Counted from the first letter of the stretch, positions 24,827 through 34,112 are shown. The stretch: DNA of 64,000 nt from Photobacterium lutimaris (GCF_003025555.1 NZ_PYMH01000021.1:1-64000); one strand, 5' to 3'. Notes: generated by a model not told the origin, from the sequence alone. Program-made: numbers and translations.

Positions 24827-26038
24827 ATGAACATCCCATTCGCCCAAGTACTGGACAAAGCCCAAGAATACAAAGCGGACATGACCCGCTTCCTGCGTGA
24901 CATGATTGCCATTCCTAGTGAAAGTTGTGACGAAGAAAAAGTCGTTCTACGTATCAAGGAAGAGATGGAAAAAGTCGGCTTTGACAAGGTTGAAATCGAT
25001 CCAATGGGTAACGTACTAGGCTGGATTGGTCACGGTCCTCATCTTATTGCGATGGATGCACACATCGATACCGTGGGTGTCGGTAACATGGATAACTGGG
25101 ACTTCGACCCATATGAAGGTATGGAAGATGACGAAGTGATCGGTGGCCGTGGTGCGTCAGATCAGGAAGGCGGTATGGCGTCTATGGTTTACGCCGGTAA
25201 GATCATTAAAGATCTTGGTCTGGAAGACGAATACACCCTGCTCGTCACCGGTACCGTGCAGGAAGAAGACTGCGACGGCCTGTGCTGGCAGTACATTATT
25301 CAAGAAAGCAATATCCGTCCTGAGTTCGTTGTATCCACTGAGCCAACAGATTGCCAGATTTACCGTGGTCAGCGTGGCCGTATGGAAATCCGTGTTGAAG
25401 TTGCAGGTGTGAGCTGTCACGGTTCGGCGCCAGAGCGTGGTGACAATGCCATCTTCAAGATGGGCCATATGCTAAGCGATATCGAGACACTGTCTGCCAA
25501 CCTTGGTGATGACCCATTCCTAGGTAAAGGCACACTGACCGTTTCAGAAGTGTTCTTTACTTCACCAAGCCGCTGTGCGGTTGCTGATAGCTGTGCTGTT
25601 TCTATTGACCGTCGTTTGACTTGGGGTGAAACATGGGAAGGCGCAATCAAGGAAATCGAAGAGCTGGAATCCGTTAAGAAGTTTGGCGGTAAAGTGACAA
25701 TGTATGACTACGACCGCCCAGCCTACACCGGTTTGGTTTACCCAACAGAGTGTTACTTCCCTGCTTGGGTTATCGATGAAGAGCATGTCGCAACTAAAAC
25801 GTTAGAAGCCTCTTACGAACTACTGTTCGACAAGAAACCAACGGTTGATAAGTGGACCTTCTCTACCAATGGCGTATCTATCATGGGCCGCTACGGTATC
25901 CCTGTCATCGGTTTTGGTCCAGGTAAAGAGCCGGAAGCGCACGCGCCAAACGAGAAGACTTGGAAAGATCACCTAGTGACTTGTGCCGCGATGTACGCTG
26001 TTATCCCGCAGATGTATTTGAAAGAGTTAAATAAGTAA
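24827..26038 (+). CDS. ygeY: M20-family metallo-hydrolase YgeY
   Basis: A 403-aa dinuclear-zinc amidohydrolase/deacylase of the ArgE/DapE/M20 type in the cytoplasm. Metal ligands are visible in MDAHIDTVGVG (His, Asp), GRGASDQEGGMAS (Asp), VQEEDCDG (catalytic Glu and metal Glu), TEPTD, and FGPGKEPEAHAPNE (His near the C-terminus). The ATG at 24827 has AAGGAG seven bases upstream. Within the purine gene set its expected task is to deacylate or decarbamoylate an open-chain intermediate before YgeX acts. That step is inferred. Confidence 0.92.
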   Translation: MNIPFAQVLDKAQEYKADMTRFLRDMIAIPSESCDEEKVVLRIKEEMEKVGFDKVEIDPMGNVLGWIGHGPHLIAMDAHIDTVGVGNMDNWDFDPYEGMEDDEVIGGRGASDQEGGMASMVYAGKIIKDLGLEDEYTLLVTGTVQEEDCDGLCWQYIIQESNIRPEFVVSTEPTDCQIYRGQRGRMEIRVEVAGVSCHGSAPERGDNAIFKMGHMLSDIETLSANLGDDPFLGKGTLTVSEVFFTSPSRCAVADSCAVSIDRRLTWGETWEGAIKEIEELESVKKFGGKVTMYDYDRPAYTGLVYPTECYFPAWVIDEEHVATKTLEASYELLFDKKPTVDKWTFSTNGVSIMGRYGIPVIGFGPGKEPEAHAPNEKTWKDHLVTCAAMYAVIPQMYLKELNK

Positions 26039-26090
26039 GTATTGCAATGACAGGGCACTGATATAAGGCCCTGCTCATTCACCCTTTCCG

Positions 26091-26142
26091 TCCTGGGGGT
26101 GCCGACCGCTCTGCCTAACGTTGGCCACATATCCCCCCCAGG
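26091..26142. repeat. GC-rich inverted repeat between ygeY and hyuA
   Basis: TCCTGGGGG and CCCCCAGGA enclose 34 bases. A smaller CAGGGC/GCCCTG hairpin precedes it at about 26051-26074. No T-run follows. Confidence 0.5.
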
Positions 26143-26281
26143 ATGGATTTCTTGTTTATAGCTGTTTCTTTTGTCCATTAATTCGAGTTGAAGAACTTGG
26201 TGGGCAAAATAAATAGTTAGTGAGAATAAAACCCTCGAATGGGTTTGCAGCAAGGCAGAGAATAAATCGAAGGAATAGAAT

Positions 26282-27739
26282 ATGTTTTCAGCGGCTTCGA
26301 AAAAATCATCAGGGTCCCAAGCGGCCATATTGACCCAGCCCCGTCCAGAAACCATGTTGATCCGCCAAGGAATAGTGGTTGATCATCAACAGGCTCAAAA
26401 AGCTGACATTCTGATTGTTGACGGTAAGATCGCCGATATTGCCCCTGAAATTCATAGTATTCCCAAGCAGTGTGAAATTATCGAAGCTGCTGGCTTGTAT
26501 GTGATGCCGGGTGGCATTGATGTCCACACTCACTTCAATATCGATGTGGGGATAACCCGCAGTTGCGATGACTTCTATTCCGGCACCCGATCAGCCGCCT
26601 GTGGTGGTACCACGATGGTCGTCGATCACATGGGGTTTGGTCCCAAAGGGTGTAGCCTTCATCACCAGCTCAATGTCTACCAACAGTACGCCAAGGAAAC
26701 AGCAGTCATTGATTACAGCTTCCATGGTGTGATCCAGCATGTCAATGACGACATCCTCGGTGAAATGGCCTCGATGGTCGAAGAAGAGGGGATATCCAGT
26801 TTCAAGTTGTATCTAACCTATGGCTACAAGCTGGATGACGAAGAAGTGCTGAAAGCGTTGAGTCAGCTTAAACAAGTTGGTGCGTTGGCAACGGTTCATC
26901 CTGAAAACGATGCTGCGATTGCCATGCGACGTACACAGTTGCTTGAGCAGGGCAAAACAGAGCCTAAATACCATGCTGTCAGCCGTCCGCTTGAATGCGA
27001 AGCGGAAGCCATTGCCCGCATGATAAATCTCGCCAAATTGGCTGGGGATGCGCCGCTGTACATTGTTCACCTTTCCAATGGATTGGGATTAGATTACACC
27101 CGGCTTGCGCGCGATAATCACCAGCCGGTATGGGTTGAAACCTGCCCACAATATTTGATGCTTGATGAGAGCTGCTACGAGCGTGAAGATGCGCTCAAAT
27201 TTATCTTAAGTCCACCTCTTCGCCCGGCCGTCGAGCGCGAAAAGCTGTGGCTGGGGCTGGTGGATGGCAGTATTGATACCGTTGCGACCGATCACTGCTC
27301 GTTTACCTATCACGATCAGAAACAGCGTGGCAAAGACAATTTCAGCGCATGCCCTAATGGTATGCCTGGGGTTGAAACTCGAATGCCACTGCTTTTTTCC
27401 GAAGGTGTAATGAAAAGCCGGCTCAGTCCGAGCCGCTTTGTGGAGCTAACTAGTTATTTACCTGCCAAACTGTTTGGTCTCTATCCGCAGAAAGGGGCGC
27501 TACAGGCAGGATCGGATGCTGATTTGGTGCTTTTTGATCCAGAGCAGAATGTCACGATTACTCACGATTTATTGCACGACAACGCAGATTATACCCCGTT
27601 TGAAAATATCCCCACCCAAGGCTGGCCTGTGATGACCATTAGCCGTGGGGACGTTGTTGCGTGTAATGGCGAATTTATGGGGAAAGCCGGGAATGGCCGC
27701 TTTATTCGCCGAAAACCGTTCGATGCCAGTGCGCTATAA
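26282..27739 (+). CDS. hyuA: D-hydantoinase/dihydropyrimidinase-type amidohydrolase
   Basis: A cyclic amidohydrolase that opens a hydantoin- or dihydropyrimidine-like ring. The 485 aa show GGIDVHTHF (metal His82, His84), the carbamylated lysine K175 in SSFKLYLTYGYK, the later metal histidines in ATVHPEND and IVHLSNG, and the catalytic Asp in VATDHCSF. The start at 26282 has AAGGA well placed, giving about 24 residues before the usual beginning (MLIRQG at 26354). E. coli HyuA sits in the same gene order and is tied to purine breakdown. Confidence 0.93.
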   Translation: MFSAASKKSSGSQAAILTQPRPETMLIRQGIVVDHQQAQKADILIVDGKIADIAPEIHSIPKQCEIIEAAGLYVMPGGIDVHTHFNIDVGITRSCDDFYSGTRSAACGGTTMVVDHMGFGPKGCSLHHQLNVYQQYAKETAVIDYSFHGVIQHVNDDILGEMASMVEEEGISSFKLYLTYGYKLDDEEVLKALSQLKQVGALATVHPENDAAIAMRRTQLLEQGKTEPKYHAVSRPLECEAEAIARMINLAKLAGDAPLYIVHLSNGLGLDYTRLARDNHQPVWVETCPQYLMLDESCYEREDALKFILSPPLRPAVEREKLWLGLVDGSIDTVATDHCSFTYHDQKQRGKDNFSACPNGMPGVETRMPLLFSEGVMKSRLSPSRFVELTSYLPAKLFGLYPQKGALQAGSDADLVLFDPEQNVTITHDLLHDNADYTPFENIPTQGWPVMTISRGDVVACNGEFMGKAGNGRFIRRKPFDASAL

Positions 27740-27834
27740 ACCTAATTAGCTCAAGAGAAGAGCCAGTTTTAGACAATAGCCGAACGGGGAGGGGTGATAG
27801 CCCCACAACAACAAGGATAATTCAAGGAGTTACT

Positions 27835-28752
27835 ATGAACACCCCAACCCAAAAGAGTACTGCCGTCGTCGCCTTAGGGGGAAATGCGCTGTTACGTCGT
27901 GGCGATGCACCAAGTTTTACTAACCAGCTTGCCAACATTAAGATCGCCGCCAAAGCGATTGCGGAAATTGCCAAGGAATACCAGGTGGCAATTGTCCATG
28001 GTAATGGCCCTCAGGTGGGCTTATTGGCACTACAAAATCTGGCTTATGATAAGGTGCAACCTTACCCGTTGGATGTACTGGGTGCTGAAAGTGAAGGCAT
28101 GATCGGCTACATGTTAGCGCAAGAGTTGCAAAACTTAATGCCGGAAACAGAAGTCACCAGTTTGCTAACCCGCATCGAAGTTGATCCAAACGATCCGAGT
28201 ATGCTGGATCCAACCAAGTTCGTCGGCCCAGTATATAACGAAGAAGAAGCGGGTATCTTAGCTGAAGCGAATAACTGGACTATGAAGCGTGATGGTGAGT
28301 TTGTTCGCCGCGTTGTACCATCGCCTAAACCGCTGAATATTCTTGATAAGAAATCGATCGAAACGCTGTTAAATGCTGGTGAGATAGTCATTTGCTGCGG
28401 TGGCGGCGGGATCCCTGTGCGTAAAACAGACTACGGCTTCACTGGGGTAGAAGGGGTGATCGATAAAGATCTGTCTGCCACCTTGCTTGCCAAGCAGCTA
28501 AAAGCCGACAAGCTGTTGATCCTGACCGATGCCGATGCGGTTTACCTTGATTGGGGCACTGAGAACCAGCGTGCGCTGCGAGCCACAACCCCATCACAGT
28601 TGAGTGAATACCATTTCCCAGCAGGTTCAATGGGACCGAAAGTCGAGGCCGCAGCTGATTTTGCCCAGTTTGGTGGCAGAGCCTACATTGGTGCTTTGGA
28701 GGAAGGGCTGGATGTATTGGCTGAAAAAGCAGGGACGTGCGTTAGTGCATAG
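27835..28752 (+). CDS. yqeA: Carbamate kinase-like protein YqeA
   Basis: A 305-aa amino-acid-kinase-fold enzyme of the carbamate kinase family, making ATP from carbamoyl phosphate and ADP. The nucleotide and carbamoyl sites are seen as VVALGGNALLRRGD, VHGNGPQVGLL, VVPSPKP, CCGGGGIPV, GVIDKDLSA, LTDADAVY and GSMGPKVEAA. The ATG has AAGGAG eight bases upstream. It closes the ygeW-yqeA series and would harvest energy from carbamoyl groups freed by YgeW. Confidence 0.94.
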   Translation: MNTPTQKSTAVVALGGNALLRRGDAPSFTNQLANIKIAAKAIAEIAKEYQVAIVHGNGPQVGLLALQNLAYDKVQPYPLDVLGAESEGMIGYMLAQELQNLMPETEVTSLLTRIEVDPNDPSMLDPTKFVGPVYNEEEAGILAEANNWTMKRDGEFVRRVVPSPKPLNILDKKSIETLLNAGEIVICCGGGGIPVRKTDYGFTGVEGVIDKDLSATLLAKQLKADKLLILTDADAVYLDWGTENQRALRATTPSQLSEYHFPAGSMGPKVEAAADFAQFGGRAYIGALEEGLDVLAEKAGTCVSA

Positions 28753-28799
28753 GTGTTAGTGCACAGGTGTTAGTGGTTTAATCCTGTATATTTATGAAG

Positions 28800-28827
28800 C
28801 TGCAATTCTTTTGGGTTGCAGTTTTTT
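28800..28827 (+). terminator. Terminator of the ygeW-yqeA series
   Basis: CTGCAA/TTGCAG stem with a 10-base loop followed by six T, 47 bp after the yqeA stop. Confidence 0.82.
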
Positions 28828-28838
28828 ATTGGACAAAA

Positions 28839-28868
28839 AAAACTCCCCAGCACTAACCAGGGAGTTTT
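28839..28868 (-). terminator. Terminator of the BCCT transporter gene
   Basis: AAAACTCCC and GGGAGTTTT with a 12-base loop; on the minus strand the stem is followed by TTTTTTGTCC, 58 bp after the transporter stop. Confidence 0.82.
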
Positions 28869-28925
28869 ACTGTAAACCGAGTGATTAACTCAGCGATTAA
28901 CGAGCGTGATTCGTTAAACTAGAGA

Positions 28926-30548
28926 TTATTTAATTTGGTTGGCCGATACCTGAGGTTTATCAACTTCCGTCAATAACCCTCTAATCAGGCTTACACTGCC
29001 AAAGAGAAGAATAATCGTAAACGGCAATGCAGCAATAATGGTGATTGATTGCAGAGTTTGAATAGATTCAGTACCGCCAATCCACAACATAAGCATTGCG
29101 ATAGAGCCAGAGATAACAGCCCAAACCACTTTCTGTTTGACGGGTACATCTAACTTACCCCCCGCGGTCATGCCATCAACAACGATAGAGCCCGAGTCTA
29201 ACGTTGTCACAAAGAAAACGATAATCAGTACGACAGCGATGATGGATAGGAAATTACCGAACGGGTATGCATCTAACATATAGAATAAGCTTAGAGAGAC
29301 ATCCGCAATGCCTTGATCAAGGCCTAATTGTCCCACCTTATCGATCACCTGTTGAATAGCAACGCCACCGAAGATTGACATCCAAGCTGTTGTTACCAGT
29401 GTTGGGATAAGCAATACGCAAAGAATAAACTCGCGAACGGTACGTCCTTTAGATATACGTGCTACGAACATACCAAAGAGAGGAGCATACGCTACCCACC
29501 ATGCCCAATAGAACACCGTCCAACCGTGCAACCACGTTGTATCATCACGGCCAGAGGTTTGACTTAGCGGAAGAATGTTTTTCACATAACCCGTCACAGC
29601 AGTTACCAAAGAATCCAACACGGTGGTGAAATTCAAGACAGCAATAAGACCAAGGAATACAAATGCAATGATCATATTCAGATTACTAAGAAACTTAACG
29701 CCTCCATCCATGCCACGCATAACAGAAACAATCGCTAGGCCCATAATCAATACGATAATGGACTGCTGAAGGTAGAGGGTATTTTCCATGCCGAACACAT
29801 GGCTGATACCGCTAGCCGCTTGTGCGCCCCCTAAACCAAGAGATGTCGCTAGGCCAAACAAGGTAACCAATACCGTCAATACATCAATCACGTCACCCGC
29901 TTTGCCCCAAACTCGATCACCCAATAATGGGTAAAACACAGAGCGCATTGAGAGTGGTAACCCTTTGTTGTAAACAAAGTAGGCAAGGCTAAGTGCGGTC
30001 ATGCCATAGATAGCCCATGCATGTAAGCCCCAGTGGAAGATTGTTGCACCTAATGCTAGTTCACGGCCGGCTTCTGTATAAGGTTCTACATTTAGTGGTG
30101 TTCCAAACCAGTTGGTAAAGAACGCCGTTGGCTCAGCCACCCCCCAGAAAATGAGTCCAATACCCATACCTGCAGCAAATAGCATCGCAATCCAAGATGT
30201 TATTGAATAATCCGGAGTCGTGTGTTCACCACCTAAGCGAATTTTCCCCAAAGGTGAAAACGCTAAAACAATGGCAAAAAATAACAAGATGTTGGCTCCC
30301 CACATAAAGAGGAAATCAAAATTTGACAGCGCTGCACCCTTAATGGAATCAATAGCTGCTTTTGCATCTGCTGGCGGTAACGCGAGAAGGGTGACAATGA
30401 AGAGAATAGATAAGCCGAGTGAGGCTACGAAAACGGTGTTGTGGACATCCATGCCCCATTTACTGATGTTATCTTGACCAACTTGATAATCAGTAGAATC
30501 AATACTGTACTTTTTTGATTTAAATCCCATAAATTGTGATGTTCGCAT
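28926..30548 (-). CDS. BCCT-family betaine/choline/carnitine transporter
   Basis: About 540 aa and 12 membrane segments. Family marks are the glycine stretch AAGMGIGLIFWGVAEP in helix 3, as in Na+-coupled BetP, and the tryptophan-rich segment GWTVFYWAWWVAY in helix 8. Substrates in this family are quaternary amines such as glycine betaine, carnitine or choline; which one applies is not clear. Start is uncertain: ATG at 30548 is used, with 30530 or a TTG at 30587 possible, none with a good ribosome-binding site. It lies between the purine operon and other genes on the opposite strand and may simply be an osmoprotectant carrier. Confidence 0.88.
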   Translation of the reverse strand: MRTSQFMGFKSKKYSIDSTDYQVGQDNISKWGMDVHNTVFVASLGLSILFIVTLLALPPADAKAAIDSIKGAALSNFDFLFMWGANILLFFAIVLAFSPLGKIRLGGEHTTPDYSITSWIAMLFAAGMGIGLIFWGVAEPTAFFTNWFGTPLNVEPYTEAGRELALGATIFHWGLHAWAIYGMTALSLAYFVYNKGLPLSMRSVFYPLLGDRVWGKAGDVIDVLTVLVTLFGLATSLGLGGAQAASGISHVFGMENTLYLQQSIIVLIMGLAIVSVMRGMDGGVKFLSNLNMIIAFVFLGLIAVLNFTTVLDSLVTAVTGYVKNILPLSQTSGRDDTTWLHGWTVFYWAWWVAYAPLFGMFVARISKGRTVREFILCVLLIPTLVTTAWMSIFGGVAIQQVIDKVGQLGLDQGIADVSLSLFYMLDAYPFGNFLSIIAVVLIIVFFVTTLDSGSIVVDGMTAGGKLDVPVKQKVVWAVISGSIAMLMLWIGGTESIQTLQSITIIAALPFTIILLFGSVSLIRGLLTEVDKPQVSANQIK

Positions 30549-30587
30549 ATCCGAATTAACGAATATAAGGACCAACTCCATATCCAA

Positions 30588-30908
30588 TGACTACTTGATT
30601 GGCTAGCCGCATCATATAAACAAACATGATAAAAAAACACCGCTATGGGCGATTAATAGCTTTTTGCTCAATCCCAAGCGGCGTATTGTAACACAAAATA
30701 GCGCTCCCTGATTAGATATTAGCCAGAAGCTTTAGGGCTCCTGTGTCTGCACAAGAGAAAAGGCTATGGAAAAATGCGCAACCATGGTGATACGCTGCTC
30801 AATATTCATGTGTTCTATCTCTGCCTCATTTTTCTATGCTGAGCATCCGGTTAACTCAGGTGTTATCATACCCCCATTAGAAGCACGCAACCTTGGCGAA
30901 ACAAACAC
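30588..30908. other. Intergenic region between divergent BCCT and GDPD genes
   Basis: About 320 bp hold the promoters of both genes. No ORF with a ribosome-binding site, no strong inverted repeat and no sigma-54 signature are seen. Confidence 0.6.
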
Positions 30909-32750
30909 TTGAGCACCGTAATTTTCCATCGAAGTCGGCATATTTTATATTTCATATGGCACCGGCTTAAAACGACTGGCTTGCAGATGCTGGCCAGTTT
31001 TCTTTTGGTGCGATGTGCACTACTGACCTTGTTTGTCCCTCTCGATATATGGATCAGTTCCAAGTTAATGGGCTTTTACGGGGTGAGTGCGATTGCTAAT
31101 CAGGAATTGCTGGCCTTCCTCCTTTCGCCTGCCGGTTTTCTGCTCAGTTTGTGGTTTGTTACCCAACTGAGTTTTGCTTTTTTTGTTGAACACTCAACCA
31201 TTAGTATCTTGCTCGCCCAACATGATTTGGGCAAACGGTCGATTTTAGATACCTTTGGGCTGATCCTTCAGCGTAGCTTTCGGGTTGCTAAAGTCGTGCT
31301 CGCACAATCTGTTGGGATCAGCCTACTGCTTGCGACTTTGGTTTGGTGTGGGCGCTGGATCTACGGACTGATGCTCAATGACTGGGATATCAACTATTAC
31401 CTCAGTCATCAGATGAGTTCGTTGTGGGTTGCCGTTGGTTTACTGATTATGATCACTCTGCCATGTGTCTTATTCGTACTGCGCTATTGGGCAAGTTGGT
31501 GGCTAGCATTGCCGCTGAGCCTTTTTCAAAACTGTTCCCAATGGAAGCTATTCAAACAAGCTCAGCGCTTAAGCCAAGGAATTTATCCGCATATTGTGGT
31601 GGGCCATATTGTTTGGTTGTTTAGTCGGGCAGCCATCATTGCCATTATCGCTAAGGGTATTTTGTTTGTTCTTGAACCGGTACTGCACTGGGCAACGTAT
31701 GATCCTGAGCGTTATCCCTGGCTCATGCTGGCGACAGTTCTGCTGATTGGGGTTGGATTCCTGCTGAGTTTTGTCGACCGGTTTATCTACGCGAGTTGCC
31801 AATATTATGTGCTGCGCTTGCAAACCAAACGCCTCAAATTAGTCAACGAAGAAGATCGTGTTGCAGGGCTTATGCAAAGTACAGAGCGCCGCATTTTGCT
31901 CAGCTGTGTAATGGCGTTGTTCATTGTATTTGCCGCTTTTAATGGTTATTCAGATGTCCGCCATTTCGTCGGGCATTTACAAACCAATACCTCGGGCTAT
32001 GTTACCGCACATCGCGGCGGTGGTTTTGAGTACCCTGAAAATAGTGAAGCGGGCATTCAGTATTCTATTTCATTGGGGATTCAAAGCACCGAAATTGATG
32101 TGCAGGTCACCAAAGATGGGCAAGTCGTCGTGTTTCACGATCGCGATTTAGGCCGTATGCTGGGCGTTCCTTTAGTGGTTGAAGACGTTAATTATGCTGA
32201 CATTGTTGCCGCCTACCAGGACAACGATCGTATACCTCCGCCTTTACTAACCCAGCTATTAGATAATTACGCCGACGATATCGAATTCAATATTGAATTG
32301 AAGCGCTACAACCAACGCCTCGAACTTGCCAGCGCGATGGCTGAACTGCTGCCGCGCTATCAGCAAGCAATGATTGTATCTAGCCTTGATACCGAGCTAT
32401 TGTCGCAGTTGATGAGTGAGATGGCGGCTACGCGTCCTGAGCAGCTTCGCTATGCGCTTATCTACGCAGCAAGCGTGGGTGAATCGCAGCTCGAACGAGA
32501 AGTGGATATGTTGATGATAAGCGATCAATGGCTTAATGCGTGGCGAATCATCGAAATCCAACAGCGTGAGCAAGAGGTGTTGGTTTGGACAGTTAACAAT
32601 TCAGCGGCTATGCAGCGGCTGTTCTTACTCGGGGTGGATGGTATTATTACTGATGAGCCTAAGCTTGCGTTGGATGCCAAGTTAGTCATTGAGGGAATGG
32701 ATTTTTCCGAGCGGGCACTTCGCACCTTGCGTCACTGGTTGTTATTCTAA
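30909..32750 (+). CDS. Membrane glycerophosphodiester phosphodiesterase
   Basis: 613 aa. Residues 1-360 are a membrane domain with about 6-8 hydrophobic segments, as in the GDPD membrane-domain family. The C-terminal GDPD catalytic domain begins near residue 365: AHRGGGFEYPENS (His at about 368), STEIDVQVTKDGQVVVFHD (metal Glu/Asp and catalytic His), EFNIELK and later DGIITDEP. It hydrolyses glycerophosphodiesters to glycerol-3-phosphate and an alcohol, with the catalytic domain anchored at the membrane. The TTG start at 30909 has no clear ribosome-binding site, so the true start may be further in, e.g. near 30984. Confidence 0.85.
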   Translation: MSTVIFHRSRHILYFIWHRLKTTGLQMLASFLLVRCALLTLFVPLDIWISSKLMGFYGVSAIANQELLAFLLSPAGFLLSLWFVTQLSFAFFVEHSTISILLAQHDLGKRSILDTFGLILQRSFRVAKVVLAQSVGISLLLATLVWCGRWIYGLMLNDWDINYYLSHQMSSLWVAVGLLIMITLPCVLFVLRYWASWWLALPLSLFQNCSQWKLFKQAQRLSQGIYPHIVVGHIVWLFSRAAIIAIIAKGILFVLEPVLHWATYDPERYPWLMLATVLLIGVGFLLSFVDRFIYASCQYYVLRLQTKRLKLVNEEDRVAGLMQSTERRILLSCVMALFIVFAAFNGYSDVRHFVGHLQTNTSGYVTAHRGGGFEYPENSEAGIQYSISLGIQSTEIDVQVTKDGQVVVFHDRDLGRMLGVPLVVEDVNYADIVAAYQDNDRIPPPLLTQLLDNYADDIEFNIELKRYNQRLELASAMAELLPRYQQAMIVSSLDTELLSQLMSEMAATRPEQLRYALIYAASVGESQLEREVDMLMISDQWLNAWRIIEIQQREQEVLVWTVNNSAAMQRLFLLGVDGIITDEPKLALDAKLVIEGMDFSERALRTLRHWLLF

Positions 32751-32844
32751 ATAAAACACGTCAAATTAATGGAATAGATATAGATGGTAGACACAATTAG
32801 CAATCCTTGAACAGGACTAAACGGTGGTAAGAACCGCTTTCGGT

Positions 32845-33063
32845 TTACTCTTCTAACGTAAATCCGATTTTGATGGTTACCTGCCAGTGGGCGACTTTTC
32901 CGTTTTCAATGTGGCCACGTGTCTCGACTACCTCAAACCAACGCATGTTTTTAATGGTTTCATTAGCACGTTCTATCGCGTTACTGATTGCATCTTCAAT
33001 ACCGTCTGGTGACGAGCCAACGAGTTCCATTTTCTTGTAGGTATGATGATTCGAACCACTCAT
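32845..33063 (-). CDS. Dodecin-like flavin-binding protein
   Basis: 72 aa with the single beta-alpha-beta-beta fold of dodecin: YKKMELVGSSPDGIEDAI, ANETIKNMRWFEVVE and VAHWQVTIKIGF. The tryptophan in MRWFEV is the residue that stacks on flavin. Dodecin assembles into a hollow dodecamer that stores FMN, riboflavin or CoA. The ATG at 33063 with AGGAG seven bases upstream is chosen over a GTG two codons earlier. Single gene. Confidence 0.88.
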   Translation of the reverse strand: MSGSNHHTYKKMELVGSSPDGIEDAISNAIERANETIKNMRWFEVVETRGHIENGKVAHWQVTIKIGFTLEE

Positions 33064-33192
33064 AAACACTCTCCTAGGATGGATAATGCTGTTAAGTGTA
33101 GTCTGTTTTAGGCTTACTCATCGTAAGGTATGAGTGGCTAGCTTTAGTGTGGGTGGTTTTAACCCTTTTGAAGGGGGGATTTGACAGCGTAA

Positions 33193-33330
33193 TTACATAT
33201 TGAATAATTTATCAAACTCTCGCTTATCAAGAATATCTTCAATTTTCCTTCGTGTCATATTAATACTTTTATTCTGGTTTTCAACCGGTATGTTTTTCTT
33301 GTTGGATGATTTTTTTTGATTCTTTTTCAT
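33193..33330 (-). CDS. 45-aa basic small protein
   Basis: Short ATG frame with GGGGT five bases upstream. The N-terminal half is Lys/Asn-rich (MKKNQKKSSNKKN). The C-terminal half, MTRRKIEDILDKREFDKLF, looks helical and resembles the RRKIE end of small envelope-related proteins (PA3496-like), though I cannot be sure. It follows two other very small genes on the same strand. Confidence 0.5.
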   Translation of the reverse strand: MKKNQKKSSNKKNIPVENQNKSINMTRRKIEDILDKREFDKLFNM

Positions 33331-33356
33331 TTTTACCCCATTTTTAAAAGTTATCA

Positions 33357-33566
33357 CTAGGTGATTTTAAAGGTTCCCAGTTTGACGCCATGCTCTGACA
33401 AGATGTTTCCTTGGCTATCTAGTTCAGAGTATGAGAACTGGAGATCATACAGGTTAGCATCTATCTTTGGATAAATGTGACGGCGCAAGATATCGCTATT
33501 TAATTGGTGTATTTCTGTTGACCAATATTTCTTTTCGCTCTCTAAATAAAATTCTATTTTAAACAT
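33357..33566 (-). CDS. 69-aa hypothetical protein
   Basis: No family recognised. The sequence alternates hydrophobic and charged residues (FKIEFYLESEKKYW, YDLQFSYSELDSQGNI) as in a small beta-rich protein. Its ATG overlaps the end of the upstream gene by eight bases (TATGTTTAA), which suggests translational coupling and supports both being real. Confidence 0.5.
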   Translation of the reverse strand: MFKIEFYLESEKKYWSTEIHQLNSDILRRHIYPKIDANLYDLQFSYSELDSQGNILSEHGVKLGTFKIT

Positions 33567-33861
33567 ATTTTCTTTTGGTTATTGGTGACTTTTCATCACA
33601 TGATTTCTTGTACCAGAATCTCTGGCGACTTGTTCTTCTAGACATCAGACTCCTAAGTATTACGTGTAATATGAATATTACAAAAGGTGAAATATAGAAA
33701 TGGTGTAATTTCCCATCGCACTTAAATTTGTTATAGAAAAATACAGCATTACCGCCATTATCTTGTGGAATGAAGCCGAAGCGTTTAGCCTCATTAAACC
33801 ATTTCACAGTTCCCGCTGTTTTCGTCGTTACACAGTCTTCTATAAAGCAATCAGTGAGCAT
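33559..33861 (-). CDS. Truncated cold-shock-domain protein with membrane segment
   Basis: 100 aa. Residues 15-45 match the first half of a cold-shock domain (GTVKWFNEAKRFGFIPQDNG), with RNP1 altered (KRFGF for KGFGF) and RNP2 degenerate (VFFYN for VFVHF). The rest of the CSD is replaced by one hydrophobic segment (FYISPFVIFILHVIL) and a basic tail. It may be a decayed CSD-DUF1294-type gene or a real short membrane protein; the overlap with the next gene favours expression. Confidence 0.5.
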   Translation of the reverse strand: MLTDCFIEDCVTTKTAGTVKWFNEAKRFGFIPQDNGGNAVFFYNKFKCDGKLHHFYISPFVIFILHVILRSLMSRRTSRQRFWYKKSCDEKSPITKRKYV

Positions 33862-34054
33862 AAAACGCCACTAAAAACAATAAATGAAACAATCACAGGA
33901 GCTAAACGAAGGGTATCGAAAGATAACTGAAAGGTGGTTTGTAATGGGCTTTTTTAACAGCTTCTTTACAAGGCTTCATACACTATACAGATTGTTTGGA
34001 TAATAAACAGCTTTATTTTTATTTTTAAGGATAGGGTATCCATACTCAACATAA

Positions 34055-34086
34055 AAAAGGACCTCACTTTACAGTGAGATCCTTTT
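34055..34086 (-). terminator. Terminator of the PFOR-Nfn operon
   Basis: A 14-bp stem with one mismatch (AAAAGGACCTCACT and its partner) and a 4-base loop, with a T6 run on the minus strand, 27 bp past the stop at 34113. Confidence 0.85.
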
Positions 34087-34112
34087 GAGGCTATGGGAAA
34101 TCGATGAGGCGC

